A DNA stretch of 64,000 nucleotides from Chryseobacterium taiwanense. Lineage in GTDB: Bacteria; Bacteroidota; Bacteroidia; Flavobacteriales; Weeksellaceae. Shown one piece after another: positions 9,380 to 17,736 of this stretch. How positions within the stretch are numbered: position 1 is the stretch's first letter; every line of letters starts with the position of its first letter. The notes beneath the pieces were generated by a model, which saw nothing but the letters and a program-made list of their open reading frames with translations, was not told the origin of the DNA and did no database searches. The stretch covers positions 248,001-312,000 of the forward strand of contig NZ_JWTA01000004.1 in the NCBI RefSeq assembly GCF_000813825.1, given 5' to 3'. The translations under genes were made by a program, and so were the position numbers.

Positions 9380-9653
9380 GATATCTCTATTGAATTACAA
9401 AAATTCGGAGCAATGAGCTTCCAAAGATTCTTTAAAAAAACACATTTTAAAATAATTCACAATTCATGAATGCTTTTTATTCATAAGGATCCATTGAATT
9501 TTCTACAACGAACGACTTGTTTAAAATAATTCTAAATTAAAATAAAAGTATTACAATATTTATACATTTACTTTCAATCAATAGAATAATTATAAATAAC
9601 ACATAAACAATACTTTACATATAATTTACAATTTTACGCATAAGATAATTCAC

Positions 9654-9661
9654 TATCTTTA
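9654..9661 (+). promoter_or_regulatory. Candidate promoter -7 box (TATCTTTA) for the redox cluster
   Basis: The box matches TAnnTTTG of Bacteroidota sigma factors at seven of eight positions; a T-rich stretch at 9632 lies about where the -33 box should be. A transcript beginning near 9667 would place the leader-ORF ATG about 15 bases from its 5' end. Confidence 0.35.
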
Positions 9662-9681
9662 GAGAATTAAAACTACTAACC

Positions 9682-9729
9682 ATGTCTAACTTTAAAACCC
9701 TATTACGAACGTATTCTGTTCACCCATAA
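9682..9729 (+). CDS. Possible leader peptide, 15 residues
   Basis: ATG at 9682 opens a short frame reading MSNFKTLLRTYSVHP with a TAA stop, 83 bases before the first gene of the redox cluster. It sits just after a candidate promoter and before a 7-bp hairpin (9766-9785), an arrangement seen in leader-peptide control. There is no obvious run of one amino acid to suggest classical attenuation and no T tract after the hairpin. It could equally be chance. Conservation of the peptide in related genomes would decide. Confidence 0.3.
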   Translation: MSNFKTLLRTYSVHP

Positions 9730-9812
9730 AAGGTAACTCAAAATTTATTTTTAATCGTAACAAAACCTTCTTTTTAATAAGAAGGCAGAAATCTAACATC
9801 AAATTCAACGAA

Positions 9813-10256
9813 ATGATTATCAACAAAATCCTCAACGTCGATGATTATTACTACGACGTGTTCATGGCTATTTCAGAAGCTCTCACAGGGTTTTCCGTGA
9901 ACGAATTACAAGCTACAGGCTTAGCTGAGACGTATTATACGCACATCCTCGGCAAAATAGAAACGGCAACCTTCATCGAATTTTTAAACACTTCTAAAAC
10001 GATCCTAGAAAATTCTTACAGTCAGGATCAGCTTAAAAATTCAATCAACGCTGAAATTATTGCCAATCCTTCCACTCAGGATATTGCCAACAGTGTTATT
10101 ACACTTTGGTATTTAGGAACCTGGGAAGGGGCTTATGTTAACGACCTTTCTTACAAAGAAGGGCTGGTTTGGAATGTCATGAACGCGCATCCGCCGGGAG
10201 CCAAACAACCTGGGTATAAATCTTGGGCCGTTAAACCTGTAAACAGCAACTCATGA
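9813..10256 (+). CDS. FAD-SLDH-type small subunit of a GMC dehydrogenase
   Basis: A 147-residue protein ending in the segment HPPGAKQPGYKSW, which I associate with the small subunit of membrane-bound sorbitol and related sugar or alcohol dehydrogenases (FAD-SLDH family). The next gene, a GMC flavoprotein that overlaps it by 4 bases (ATGA), is the expected large subunit. In well-known members the small subunit carries a Tat signal and escorts the large subunit to the periplasm. Here the N-terminus (MIINKILNVDDYYYD) shows no twin-arginine or ordinary signal peptide, so the complex may stay in the cytoplasm. The ATG at 9813 is the first plausible start. Confidence 0.75.
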   Translation: MIINKILNVDDYYYDVFMAISEALTGFSVNELQATGLAETYYTHILGKIETATFIEFLNTSKTILENSYSQDQLKNSINAEIIANPSTQDIANSVITLWYLGTWEGAYVNDLSYKEGLVWNVMNAHPPGAKQPGYKSWAVKPVNSNS

Positions 10257-12307
10257 GCCAGACAGACAATAAAAAAGATGTAATCATCGTAGGAACGGGG
10301 ATTGCAGGATCATTGATCGCAAAACTCCTGACCGATCACGTATTCGATACTCAAAAAGGAAAAATGATTCACAGAGCGGATGCCCAAAAAGGCAATGAAG
10401 TTCGCGAATTATCAATATTAATGTTTGAAGCGGGTCTGGAAGCTGGATTGGAACTGGACTCAGTCTCTTCAATGACCAATTATAATGAGTACATGCGTAC
10501 TTTTTATCTGCAGGAAGCTAAAGTTCCGAACTCTCCTTATCCCAATTTAAAACAGGCTCCCTCCCCAAATGTTTTGGATATGGAACCTATTATTCCCCCT
10601 TTTCCAGATAAAAAAGGATACTTGGTTCAGTTCGGTCCAATGCCTTTTGCGAGTGATGCCATTCGTGTTGGTGGCGGAACCACCCTTCACTGGTTGGGAA
10701 CCACCCCTAGAATGCTTCCAAACGACTTTCATTTGAAGGAAAAATACGGAAGAGGAATGGATTGGCCAATTACTTACGACATTTTAAAACCGTACTATGA
10801 AATGGCCGAATTTGAGATCGGAGTTTCAGGAAATGTTTCAAAACAGGAATACCCTATTTCTGAAAGTATGGAACAATATTATGGCGATTATGTATTCCCA
10901 ATGTATGAAATTCCACAAAGTTATATGGATCAGAAGATCATTGACGGACTTTCAGGAACAAGTGTTCAATTAAATTTTGAAAACATTCCGTTGATGCTTG
11001 TCCCATCACCGCAGGGAAGAAACTCTACACCCAATCCGAAATACGGAAAAACAAAAATCATTAAAGCAGAATCTTCAGAATCGGGATATAAACTGGTTTT
11101 GGATGGTTCAGGAAAAGAGGAATATAAAGCGCTTGGCTCAGTCTGGAATCCTTATATGGGAGAACGTTGTGAAGGAAATGCATCATGCGTTCCGATCTGT
11201 CCAGTTCAGGCCAAGTACAATGCGTTAAAAACTTTGAAAAAAGCTTTGTATAAAGTCAATGAAAATGAAAATCTTTCTCGCAATCCTTTCATTGAAGTAA
11301 AAGCTCAAAGCGTTGTTTACAAATTAAGCGTAGATCAAAATGATAAAGAGAAAATTTCAAAAGTTCATTTAAGAAGATATGCTTCAAGAGAGAAAACGGA
11401 TTTCGTTGAAGATGTGATTGATACTTCAGATTCAATCGTTATTCTTGCAGCAAATGCTTTTGAAAATCCTAAAATCTTATTGAATTCTAAATATACAGTC
11501 CTTGAAAATGGTCAGAAAGTTGAAAAAACTGTGGCCAACAGCAGTGATCAGGTAGGACGAAATCTAATGGATCACATGGTCATGCTGACTTGGGGACTGT
11601 TCCCGGAACCTATTTATTCTTACAGAGGACCGGGTTCTACAACCAATATTTCATCTTTCCGTGACGGAAATTTTAGAAGCGAATTCTCAGCCTGGATCTC
11701 TCCATTAGACAACTGGGGATGGAGCTGGCCAACATTTTCACCGGGATCTGATCTTTCAGAATTTTTAGGGGAAGGTCTTTTTGGAGAAGATCTAAAAGAA
11801 GCTTTAACCTACCGGCTTTCAAGACAGGTTTTATTCCATTTTGAGATTGAGCAGTTACCGAATCCAAATAACAGAGTGACCATTAACGATCAATATCTGG
11901 ATGTTTTGGGAATTCCCCGTCCTGTCATTCATTATGAATTGACCGATTATGAAAAGAGAGCTATGGAACAGGCAAAACTGGCTTCAGACCAGATGTTTGA
12001 AAGACTGGATATTGAAGATTTCACAAAATATAATGCGACAGACAATAATACTTGTGTGTACAATAATGTAAGATATTCTTATAACGGAGCCGGTCATATC
12101 GTAGGAACTCACAGAATGGGTTCTACTCCGGAAGATTCTGTCACGAACAGCTATTGCAAATCCTGGGATCACCCGAATTTGTACATCGTAGGAGCAGGAA
12201 ACATGACTACTTTGGGAACTTCAAATCCGACACTAACTTTATCAGCATTCACGATCCGTTCTGTGGAATCTATTTTGGCAGATCTGGAAACTAAACTAAA
12301 AAACTAA
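10253..12307 (+). CDS. GMC-family FAD oxidoreductase with a three-Cys motif (large subunit)
   Basis: A 684-residue flavoprotein. The FAD-binding GTGIAG motif is at 14-19, a GGGTTLHW segment (FAD/substrate region) lies near 143-150, and the C-terminal GMC signature with GTHRMG and GTSNPTLT lies near 620-660. Residues C306, C312 and C316 (C-x5-C-x3-C, just before a PVQAKYN segment) fall where FAD-dependent glucose and gluconate dehydrogenases carry an iron-sulfur cluster, so an Fe-S site is plausible. It is paired with the small subunit directly upstream and followed 2 bases later by a VioB-like gene. Likely reaction: oxidation of an alcohol or sugar-type substrate. No cytochrome c subunit with CxxCH follows, so the electron acceptor is open. 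Confidence 0.85.
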   Translation: MSQTDNKKDVIIVGTGIAGSLIAKLLTDHVFDTQKGKMIHRADAQKGNEVRELSILMFEAGLEAGLELDSVSSMTNYNEYMRTFYLQEAKVPNSPYPNLKQAPSPNVLDMEPIIPPFPDKKGYLVQFGPMPFASDAIRVGGGTTLHWLGTTPRMLPNDFHLKEKYGRGMDWPITYDILKPYYEMAEFEIGVSGNVSKQEYPISESMEQYYGDYVFPMYEIPQSYMDQKIIDGLSGTSVQLNFENIPLMLVPSPQGRNSTPNPKYGKTKIIKAESSESGYKLVLDGSGKEEYKALGSVWNPYMGERCEGNASCVPICPVQAKYNALKTLKKALYKVNENENLSRNPFIEVKAQSVVYKLSVDQNDKEKISKVHLRRYASREKTDFVEDVIDTSDSIVILAANAFENPKILLNSKYTVLENGQKVEKTVANSSDQVGRNLMDHMVMLTWGLFPEPIYSYRGPGSTTNISSFRDGNFRSEFSAWISPLDNWGWSWPTFSPGSDLSEFLGEGLFGEDLKEALTYRLSRQVLFHFEIEQLPNPNNRVTINDQYLDVLGIPRPVIHYELTDYEKRAMEQAKLASDQMFERLDIEDFTKYNATDNNTCVYNNVRYSYNGAGHIVGTHRMGSTPEDSVTNSYCKSWDHPNLYIVGAGNMTTLGTSNPTLTLSAFTIRSVESILADLETKLKN

Positions 12308-12309
12308 TC

Positions 12310-13806
12310 ATGAGACAAAGACTTATCAATAAAACAGAACCTCAGGAAACTTCTTTCGCGAAAGGATCAAATCTTATGGGCAGAAATGCCGCTGTAGCAG
12401 AGGCTCTTTCATTACAATCCTTATTATTTGACACTTCAATCAGTAAAGCTGACTGGATCGAAGGTTTAAAATACCACAGCAAAACACTGACAAACCTTTT
12501 ATTAAATGATCAGATCAAAGAATTTAATGATTATTTAAGTTCACAGTTTGCCGGAGTAATTTCAGAATTACAACCTGCTGATTTATCTGCTAAAACAAGT
12601 TTGGAAGCTAAAAAAGGTGGGTTAGAAAGTCTTGATTACCGTCCGGTTTTACAGGATCTTTTGCAAACCGCAATTTTGATTGAGCATTCTACGATTCCCC
12701 CTTATCTTACTGCTTTGTATTCAATTAAAGACGGAACCAATGCATTGGCTTCACAAATCATTCGAAGTGTTGCCGTAGAAGAAATGCTTCACATGATCAT
12801 GGTATGTAACGTCATGAATGCGGTAAGCATTCAGCCTTCTGTAAACAGACCTCAGAACTACCCTTCCTATCCGATGAAATTACCGATGAATGTTGATTTC
12901 TTTGTTGGGTTAGAAACGTTCTCTACTAATAGTATCGCTACATTTATTGCTATTGAAAGTCCGAGCAGCCCTTTGGTAAAAGCACCGAAATACCATGAAG
13001 AATTTGAACCGACTGTTTCCTTTGCCAAAAGTGCCGCTATACAGGAAAATAATCACTGGACGCTTGAAAATATGAAAGGGTTCATCATGGAAAACGTTCA
13101 TACCATTGGTGAATATTATGATGTCTTATTCTTTTATATCACTGTTTTCCAAATCATTGCTTATTATAAAGAACATGGAACATTTCCACAGAATTTTGAA
13201 GAATTGAATACTGGTGGAATTTTCACCGGAGATCCAGCAAAACAAATCCGTCCGGAACAATATTACGGAAGCGGCGGAAAATTACATGCTGTAGAAGCGC
13301 TAACTGGCGTAATTGCTGTTTTCCAGGAAATTAAAGGACAAGGAGAAGGTGCTGATGATTCTATTTTCGATGTAGATCCGTCTCAGTTTGAAGAAGGTGC
13401 GGAATTGGCGCACTATTTCAGATTTAAAGAAGTCTTCCACGAGCATTTTTATGTGGGAGGAGATTACAAACCTTTCACCGATGAAGACGGAATGATGCCT
13501 GTGACGACTCCACCAGTCGGAAAACCACTTCCTGTTGACTGGAATGCTGCTTATCCTATGAAACCTAATCCAAAAATGGCAGATTATCAATCAAATCCGC
13601 AACTATACGCACAAGGAAAAGCATTTAACCAAACCTACAAAAGTCTATTGGATGCCATTCAGGCGGCTGTAGAAGGCAATGCAAAAGAGCTTGAAAAATC
13701 AATCATGTATATGTATGCTTTGAAAGAGCAAGCCATCGGATTGATGAGCCAGCCTTTAAATTCTACTCAAAATGCAGGTCCTACTTTCGAATACCCATCA
13801 AACTAA
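12310..13806 (+). CDS. VioB-type ferritin-like protein
   Basis: A 498-residue protein. Residues about 110-330 resemble the ferritin-like domain described for VioB/RebD-type iminophenyl-pyruvate dimer synthases: EHSTIPPYLTALYSIKDG begins at residue 125 (E125, H126) and an EExxH motif, EEMLH, is at 157-161. Together these are the expected carboxylate/histidine ligands of a four-helix metal site. VioB proper is about 1000 residues with extra domains, so this is a shorter relative. No other violacein or rebeccamycin gene is visible, so bis-indole pigment synthesis is not claimed. It lies 2 bases after the GMC gene and is almost certainly cotranscribed. Likely role: a metal-dependent oxidation or coupling step on the product of the flavoprotein, which is inference. 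Confidence 0.75.
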   Translation: MRQRLINKTEPQETSFAKGSNLMGRNAAVAEALSLQSLLFDTSISKADWIEGLKYHSKTLTNLLLNDQIKEFNDYLSSQFAGVISELQPADLSAKTSLEAKKGGLESLDYRPVLQDLLQTAILIEHSTIPPYLTALYSIKDGTNALASQIIRSVAVEEMLHMIMVCNVMNAVSIQPSVNRPQNYPSYPMKLPMNVDFFVGLETFSTNSIATFIAIESPSSPLVKAPKYHEEFEPTVSFAKSAAIQENNHWTLENMKGFIMENVHTIGEYYDVLFFYITVFQIIAYYKEHGTFPQNFEELNTGGIFTGDPAKQIRPEQYYGSGGKLHAVEALTGVIAVFQEIKGQGEGADDSIFDVDPSQFEEGAELAHYFRFKEVFHEHFYVGGDYKPFTDEDGMMPVTTPPVGKPLPVDWNAAYPMKPNPKMADYQSNPQLYAQGKAFNQTYKSLLDAIQAAVEGNAKELEKSIMYMYALKEQAIGLMSQPLNSTQNAGPTFEYPSN

Positions 13807-13832
13807 TTGAACAACCATAAAAACTTAACATT

Positions 13833-15389
13833 ATGCTAAAAAGAGAAAAAGAAATTTTTGAAAAAGGAAGTGAACTTTTAAGATCACCACAACCAACAGA
13901 GAATCAACAAGGTTATCTTGCGGGTCTGATGAAAGGATATTCTAAACTTTTAATCGATGATCCTGTAAGACCATTTAGAGAAGAAAACCTACAGGAAATC
14001 GCAAACAATGTTGACTATGGGGTTTTAGAAGCACTCAACGGAACTTGGGTAAGTTATAATGCCAATTACAATAAAAATATAACAAGACCATGTCTGGGAA
14101 GCGGAGTTCATACAACGATCATGCCTTCTCCAGGGACAAATCCATCAACAATTCCTGGAAAATTTAGCTTTGATACGGAAGAGTATATTGAAAAACTAAC
14201 CTTTGAGATCGTTCCCGGCGGTGTTCGTAACCGTGGTGGTGCCACTGAATTATTTTGCGGTGCGGTAAAATATGATCAAACTATTAAAAGTGTAAATAAA
14301 GTTGAAGGAAATCCAGATTTACAGTACGCCGGAATTCACGAAGAAAACGGAATGTATCTTTGGTTAAGTGATGTTTATAATTATGCTGCAACTGAAGAAA
14401 CTATCAAAAGAGACCGCGGAATTCATGCTTTTTCTGAAGAAGACTACAAAAAATACGGCTACGATGGTAAATACAGAAACGAACCATTAGTTGAAGTAAG
14501 AGATGAACACGGTAATCCTTCATATATCCTTTTAAGCCAGTTAAAAGAAGGACAACAATATTACGAAATCATTCCAGCGCAGGAAATAAAGCCAATGGAT
14601 GGAATCACTGGACCTTATTTCATCCCTGATTATTCAATCTCAAGAAGCGGAGTTATTCCTCACGGAAGTACGATTACTGTGTTGGGAGATATTACCCCCG
14701 AAAATAAAGACAACAAGCAATATTACCTTAGAGAGGGCGCTCCAAAGTTCCCTACCGGTATTAAAACTTGGGATCCTCCCCATCTTGCTATCTCACCTAC
14801 TATGGGAGGTGCAGGAGGTCCTATTAATCTTGACGAACCAGCTCCGGCTTGGGTTCACGAAACTTTAACGGATGAAAATGACCCAGGTTCGAATAAAATC
14901 TATACTCAAAGAATATTAGCAAACGAGTTATATCCTTATTGTGTAAGACCGGATATGCGATTAAGAGATACACTGAGCGGACAAACTGTTAAAAATTATG
15001 TTCTTGTTCAATTATCATCAAGAATGAGCACCGGAGCACAAGGTGGAATTTTAAACGTTCCTTTTGTGAATCGTTTTGTACCGACCGTTGAAATAGAATT
15101 TAATCTTTGGATCGAAACTGTGGTTGAAGATGGAAAAGAAATTCTTCAGCTACAATATGAGCAGATCATATTCTTTGAATTTGATTTCGGGAATGACGGA
15201 GGTACAACAAGCTGGCCTCACATTCAGGTAAATACCCTTCGTAAGATCGAGGATATCCCTGCAGATCAGAGAAAAGTAATTGAACAAGAATTTTTCAATG
15301 CACCTCCTGCAATGAGCATGACAACTACTGCTGCTGTTTCTGAGCGTATTGCCAATCCTCCTTCAGGATGTCCTTATCATAAAGAATAA
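13833..15389 (+). CDS. Conserved protein of unknown function ending in a GCPYH-like motif
   Basis: A 518-residue protein, 26 bases after the VioB-like gene, with its own ATG. It is rich in beta-type segments: LNGTWVSYN near residue 70, GSGVHTTIM near 89, GIHEENGMYLWL near 169 and IPHGSTITVLGDI near 273. Such tryptophan/histidine-bearing strand patterns resemble lipocalin- or FABP-like heme-binding barrels, but I cannot assign a family. The last residues are SGCPYHKE; a CP(Y/F)H ending occurs in several heme or peroxidase-type proteins and could bind heme or metal. There is no signal peptide. As the last gene of the four-gene operon (terminator at 15421-15454) it probably acts with the ferritin-like protein and the flavoenzyme. 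Confidence 0.6.
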   Translation: MLKREKEIFEKGSELLRSPQPTENQQGYLAGLMKGYSKLLIDDPVRPFREENLQEIANNVDYGVLEALNGTWVSYNANYNKNITRPCLGSGVHTTIMPSPGTNPSTIPGKFSFDTEEYIEKLTFEIVPGGVRNRGGATELFCGAVKYDQTIKSVNKVEGNPDLQYAGIHEENGMYLWLSDVYNYAATEETIKRDRGIHAFSEEDYKKYGYDGKYRNEPLVEVRDEHGNPSYILLSQLKEGQQYYEIIPAQEIKPMDGITGPYFIPDYSISRSGVIPHGSTITVLGDITPENKDNKQYYLREGAPKFPTGIKTWDPPHLAISPTMGGAGGPINLDEPAPAWVHETLTDENDPGSNKIYTQRILANELYPYCVRPDMRLRDTLSGQTVKNYVLVQLSSRMSTGAQGGILNVPFVNRFVPTVEIEFNLWIETVVEDGKEILQLQYEQIIFFEFDFGNDGGTTSWPHIQVNTLRKIEDIPADQRKVIEQEFFNAPPAMSMTTTAAVSERIANPPSGCPYHKE

Positions 15390-15420
15390 GAAATCTCTAA
15401 CTTATATTTTCAAAACAAAA

Positions 15421-15454
15421 AAAACAACACTTCAATTTGAGGTGTTGTTTTTTC
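15421..15454. terminator. Bidirectional terminator between redox cluster and HdeD-like gene
   Basis: An 11-bp stem (AACAACACTTC at 15423-15433 with GAGGTGTTGTT at 15439-15449, one G-T pair, loop AATTT) has As on the left and Ts on the right. It can end the + strand cluster and the minus strand gene at 15515. Confidence 0.85.
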
Positions 15455-15514
15455 TTTAATAAGCTAAAAATGAATCATAAAGACACTCATATATCAGCAT
15501 TTTATGATTATATT

Positions 15515-16147
15515 TTATCTCATTCTTTCATTAATTTCTTCCTGCAGATTGGTAATTTTTTCTTTTATTTCTTCACTAAGCTTACTAGGAAAATTTTTAA
15601 GTTTTTTAAGATCGAAAGCCAAAATGACAGAGGCTACCCCAACAAAAATAAATGACAATCCGGTAACAACAACCAATGACATTCCAGAAAATATAGGGTT
15701 AGCCAAAAGCATAAAAGACAGAATAATCCCAAGAATACTGAAAATAGCAAGATTTCCCCAACGAAGCACGTGTGCATCTTTTAAGTCAAAAGAAATTCCC
15801 AATAGCTGGAATGAACGGAACATTACCGTAAATCCAACAATGAAAGGAAGTATACTCATAGATATTTTAGGATAATTAACTAAGTAGATCCCCATTATTA
15901 AAGATAAAAGCCCACTCACAAGATACCATCCCCAACCGTTTAATGATTTACGGTTTTCAACAGAGAAAAAGATATCAAATATCCCTGAAACAATAAAAGA
16001 TACGCTAAAGAGGACAGATAAGGCAACATAGGTTCCGAGAGGTGAAGAGAATACATAGATTCCACATGCAATAAAGATAATTCCCAGTATAAGAGGGATG
16101 TACCAATGTTTAACAGAGTTTCTGAATGATTTTAATAGATTTGGCAT
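15515..16147 (-). CDS. HdeD-family (DUF308-type) membrane protein
   Basis: A 210-residue protein with six hydrophobic segments in three pairs (from about residue 17 to 172), each pair ending in short charged loops. This is the usual HdeD/DUF308 layout and length. The C-terminus is a charged helix rich in K and E (KLSEEIKEKITNLQEEINER). In enterobacteria HdeD is linked to acid resistance; in Bacteroidota the role is unknown. It stands alone, convergent with the redox cluster, and reads left from an ATG at 16147. Confidence 0.75.
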   Translation of the reverse strand: MPNLLKSFRNSVKHWYIPLILGIIFIACGIYVFSSPLGTYVALSVLFSVSFIVSGIFDIFFSVENRKSLNGWGWYLVSGLLSLIMGIYLVNYPKISMSILPFIVGFTVMFRSFQLLGISFDLKDAHVLRWGNLAIFSILGIILSFMLLANPIFSGMSLVVVTGLSFIFVGVASVILAFDLKKLKNFPSKLSEEIKEKITNLQEEINERMR

Positions 16148-16533
16148 AACTGAATAAATTTTTAGTGCCTACTTTGCAATACGGTGTTCGGCGATTCCGT
16201 GTTTATATTTTTATTAATCATATTTGAAAAATCTCTATAAAAGAAATGTGAAAATGCCTGAATATTGACCTATAAAGTCTTCATTACCGCATAAAAACTT
16301 TTCTTTAGACACTCTAATTTACGTAAAAACATCTGAATATAAACCAGTTAATAATTAAAATTATTATGACATTTACCCAAAATAAGAGAATAAGAACCTT
16401 TAAAAATTAATTCCAAAGATCAGGTCAATAGGAATATTTATTACATTTTCTCTCTAATAACCCATCATAAATGTAATCCATAAAAAAAAGCCTTAATGTT
16501 TCCATTAAGGCTAAAAGTTTATTCAAACTAAAC
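16148..16533. other. 386-base intergenic region
   Basis: AT-rich. It contains the terminator at 16482-16512 for the minus strand hydrolase gene on its right and must hold the promoter of the HdeD-like gene on its left. I see no clear TAnnTTTG box, small ORF or repeat in the rest. Confidence 0.5.
16482..16512 (-). terminator. Terminator of the lipoprotein hydrolase gene
   Basis: A perfect 10-bp stem, AGCCTTAATG at 16489-16498 and CATTAAGGCT at 16503-16512, loop TTTC. It is followed in the minus direction by a run of U (the As at 16482-16488). Confidence 0.9.
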
Positions 16534-17481
16534 TTATTTATTCAAAAACTGAATTGCTTTTGTAACAAAAGCATCGTGATTCTGAAAGAAAGACGCATGT
16601 CCTGAATCCGGGAAAATCAATAACTCTGAATTCTCTAAACTTTGAGACATATTGTGAGCATTCTGCACTGATACTGGAAGATCATTTTCGCCATGTACAA
16701 TTAGAACCGGATTTTTAATATTTTTTAGTTCTACAAGTGCATTTACATTGGGTTGAGCCCAAGTTAAAACCGCTGTGAACTGTGATGCTGAAGTTGCATC
16801 ACTCAGCGTAAGATCTCGGTCAATCGTACGAAGCTGAATTCTTGCATACGCTGCTTTTCCGGCTGCAATACTTTGTGTAGATGAGGTAAATCCGAATTTA
16901 AGGAAAGATTCTTCAGGGCTTAATCCAGCGGTACTTGCCACAATATTAGGTAAGTTTGACAGCCCGATTGCTCCTTGCGGACCTGTTCCCGTTAAGATAA
17001 TTTTATTAATCAAAGCCGGTTTTGTTAAGGCAACTCTTTGAGCGATAAAACCTCCCATTGAAAAGCCCATAATGTTGACCTTAGTAAGATGAAGTGCTTC
17101 AATAAAATCAATGGCATCGTTTGCCATCGACTGGATATCACTAGGAGTTGTTCCTTTTGATGCAGCAACTCCCTTGTTGTCAAAAATGATTACCTTATTT
17201 TTTTGAGCCAATCCGTCTATTACCGCAGGATCCCAATCATCCATAGAACCACCCAAACCTGGAAATAATACAATAGGAGTTCCACTTTCTCTTCCGATAA
17301 CACGGTATGCAAATGATACACCTTTTACATCCACAAATTGAGTTTTGGCATTTTGATGAGTTGGAGCCGGAGCTTCCTGAGTAATTGTAACATCGTTTTC
17401 ACTTGTACAAGACATTGCTAAAGTTGTAAAAAGTGTAAAACAAAGTGCACCTGTAACTGAAATTTTTCTAATTGTTTTCAT
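16534..17481 (-). CDS. Secreted alpha/beta hydrolase lipoprotein
   Basis: A 315-residue protein. It has a lipoprotein signal peptide with lipobox LAMSC (Cys25), so it is probably anchored in the envelope. The hydrolase core shows FPGLGG (oxyanion loop), a DNKG turn after the third strand, and the nucleophile elbow GFSMGG with Ser141; the histidine is in DSGHASFF near the C-terminus. It belongs to the broad family of small-substrate esterases, haloperoxidase-like and lactonase-like enzymes; the exact substrate cannot be read. It is a single gene: a terminator lies directly downstream and a good -7 box (17510-17517) lies 29 bases upstream of the ATG. Confidence 0.8.
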   Translation of the reverse strand: MKTIRKISVTGALCFTLFTTLAMSCTSENDVTITQEAPAPTHQNAKTQFVDVKGVSFAYRVIGRESGTPIVLFPGLGGSMDDWDPAVIDGLAQKNKVIIFDNKGVAASKGTTPSDIQSMANDAIDFIEALHLTKVNIMGFSMGGFIAQRVALTKPALINKIILTGTGPQGAIGLSNLPNIVASTAGLSPEESFLKFGFTSSTQSIAAGKAAYARIQLRTIDRDLTLSDATSASQFTAVLTWAQPNVNALVELKNIKNPVLIVHGENDLPVSVQNAHNMSQSLENSELLIFPDSGHASFFQNHDAFVTKAIQFLNK

Positions 17482-17509
17482 TGTAGTTTATTTTTGTAAG
17501 ATTATGGTG

Positions 17510-17517
17510 CAAACTTA
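17510..17517 (-). promoter_or_regulatory. Candidate -7 box (TAAGTTTG) of the lipoprotein hydrolase gene
   Basis: A full match to TAnnTTTG on the minus strand, 29 bases before the start codon. No TTG is found at the usual -33 distance, so an activator may be needed or the match may be chance. Confidence 0.4.
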
Positions 17518-17624
17518 CAGGATGAAAGCAAGCGGGTCACTTGGAAAGTGCTTTAAGCGGACATTTTGAAGATTCACACAGACATTTGGGAAGATGAAAT
17601 GTTTTCTGTGATTGATTTGAAATG

Positions 17625-17690
17625 AAAAAACCTTTAAATCATATTATTTAAAGGTTTTCTGCGGAGAGTTAAGGATTTTCTCCTTAATAC
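17625..17690 (-). repeat. Degenerate copy of the tRNA-Ser 3' end plus its terminator
   Basis: The hairpin AAAACCTTTAAAT/ATTTAAAGGTTTT (17627-17658) is followed by TGCGGAGAGT and a T-arm-like stem (TTAAGGA with TCCTTAA on the minus strand). The same arrangement, in the same orientation and nearly base for base over about 50 positions, occurs at 45929-45980, where it is the 3' end and terminator of tRNA-Ser(UGA). Here the loop sequence and the rest of the tRNA are missing, so it is not a working tRNA. It also serves as a likely terminator for the minus strand gene at 17737. It may mark an old integration site. Confidence 0.7.
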
Positions 17691-17736
17691 GAGTCTATTC
17701 TTTGATTTTTAAATGACTACTGTAATGAAATTACTC

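Larger units (their letters stand above)
9288..9812 (+). other. 525-base intergenic region: terminator, candidate promoter, leader ORF and hairpin
   Basis: This very AT-rich gap separates the synthase operon from the redox cluster. From left to right it holds the terminator at 9339-9379, a stretch of about 270 bases in which I see nothing, a candidate promoter with a TATCTTTA box at 9654-9661, a 15-codon leader ORF (9682-9729), and a 7-bp hairpin at 9766-9785 (CCTTCTT with AAGAAGG, loop of six). The first gene of the next operon starts at 9813. Confidence 0.6.

Noticed and set aside
12310..13806. Violacein or rebeccamycin pathway
   Set aside because: The protein is half the size of VioB and no other pathway gene is present.
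17663..17690. A second, functional tRNA gene at 17.66 kb
   Set aside because: Only one side of the acceptor stem and a T-arm-like stem are present; the anticodon arm and 5' strand are missing.
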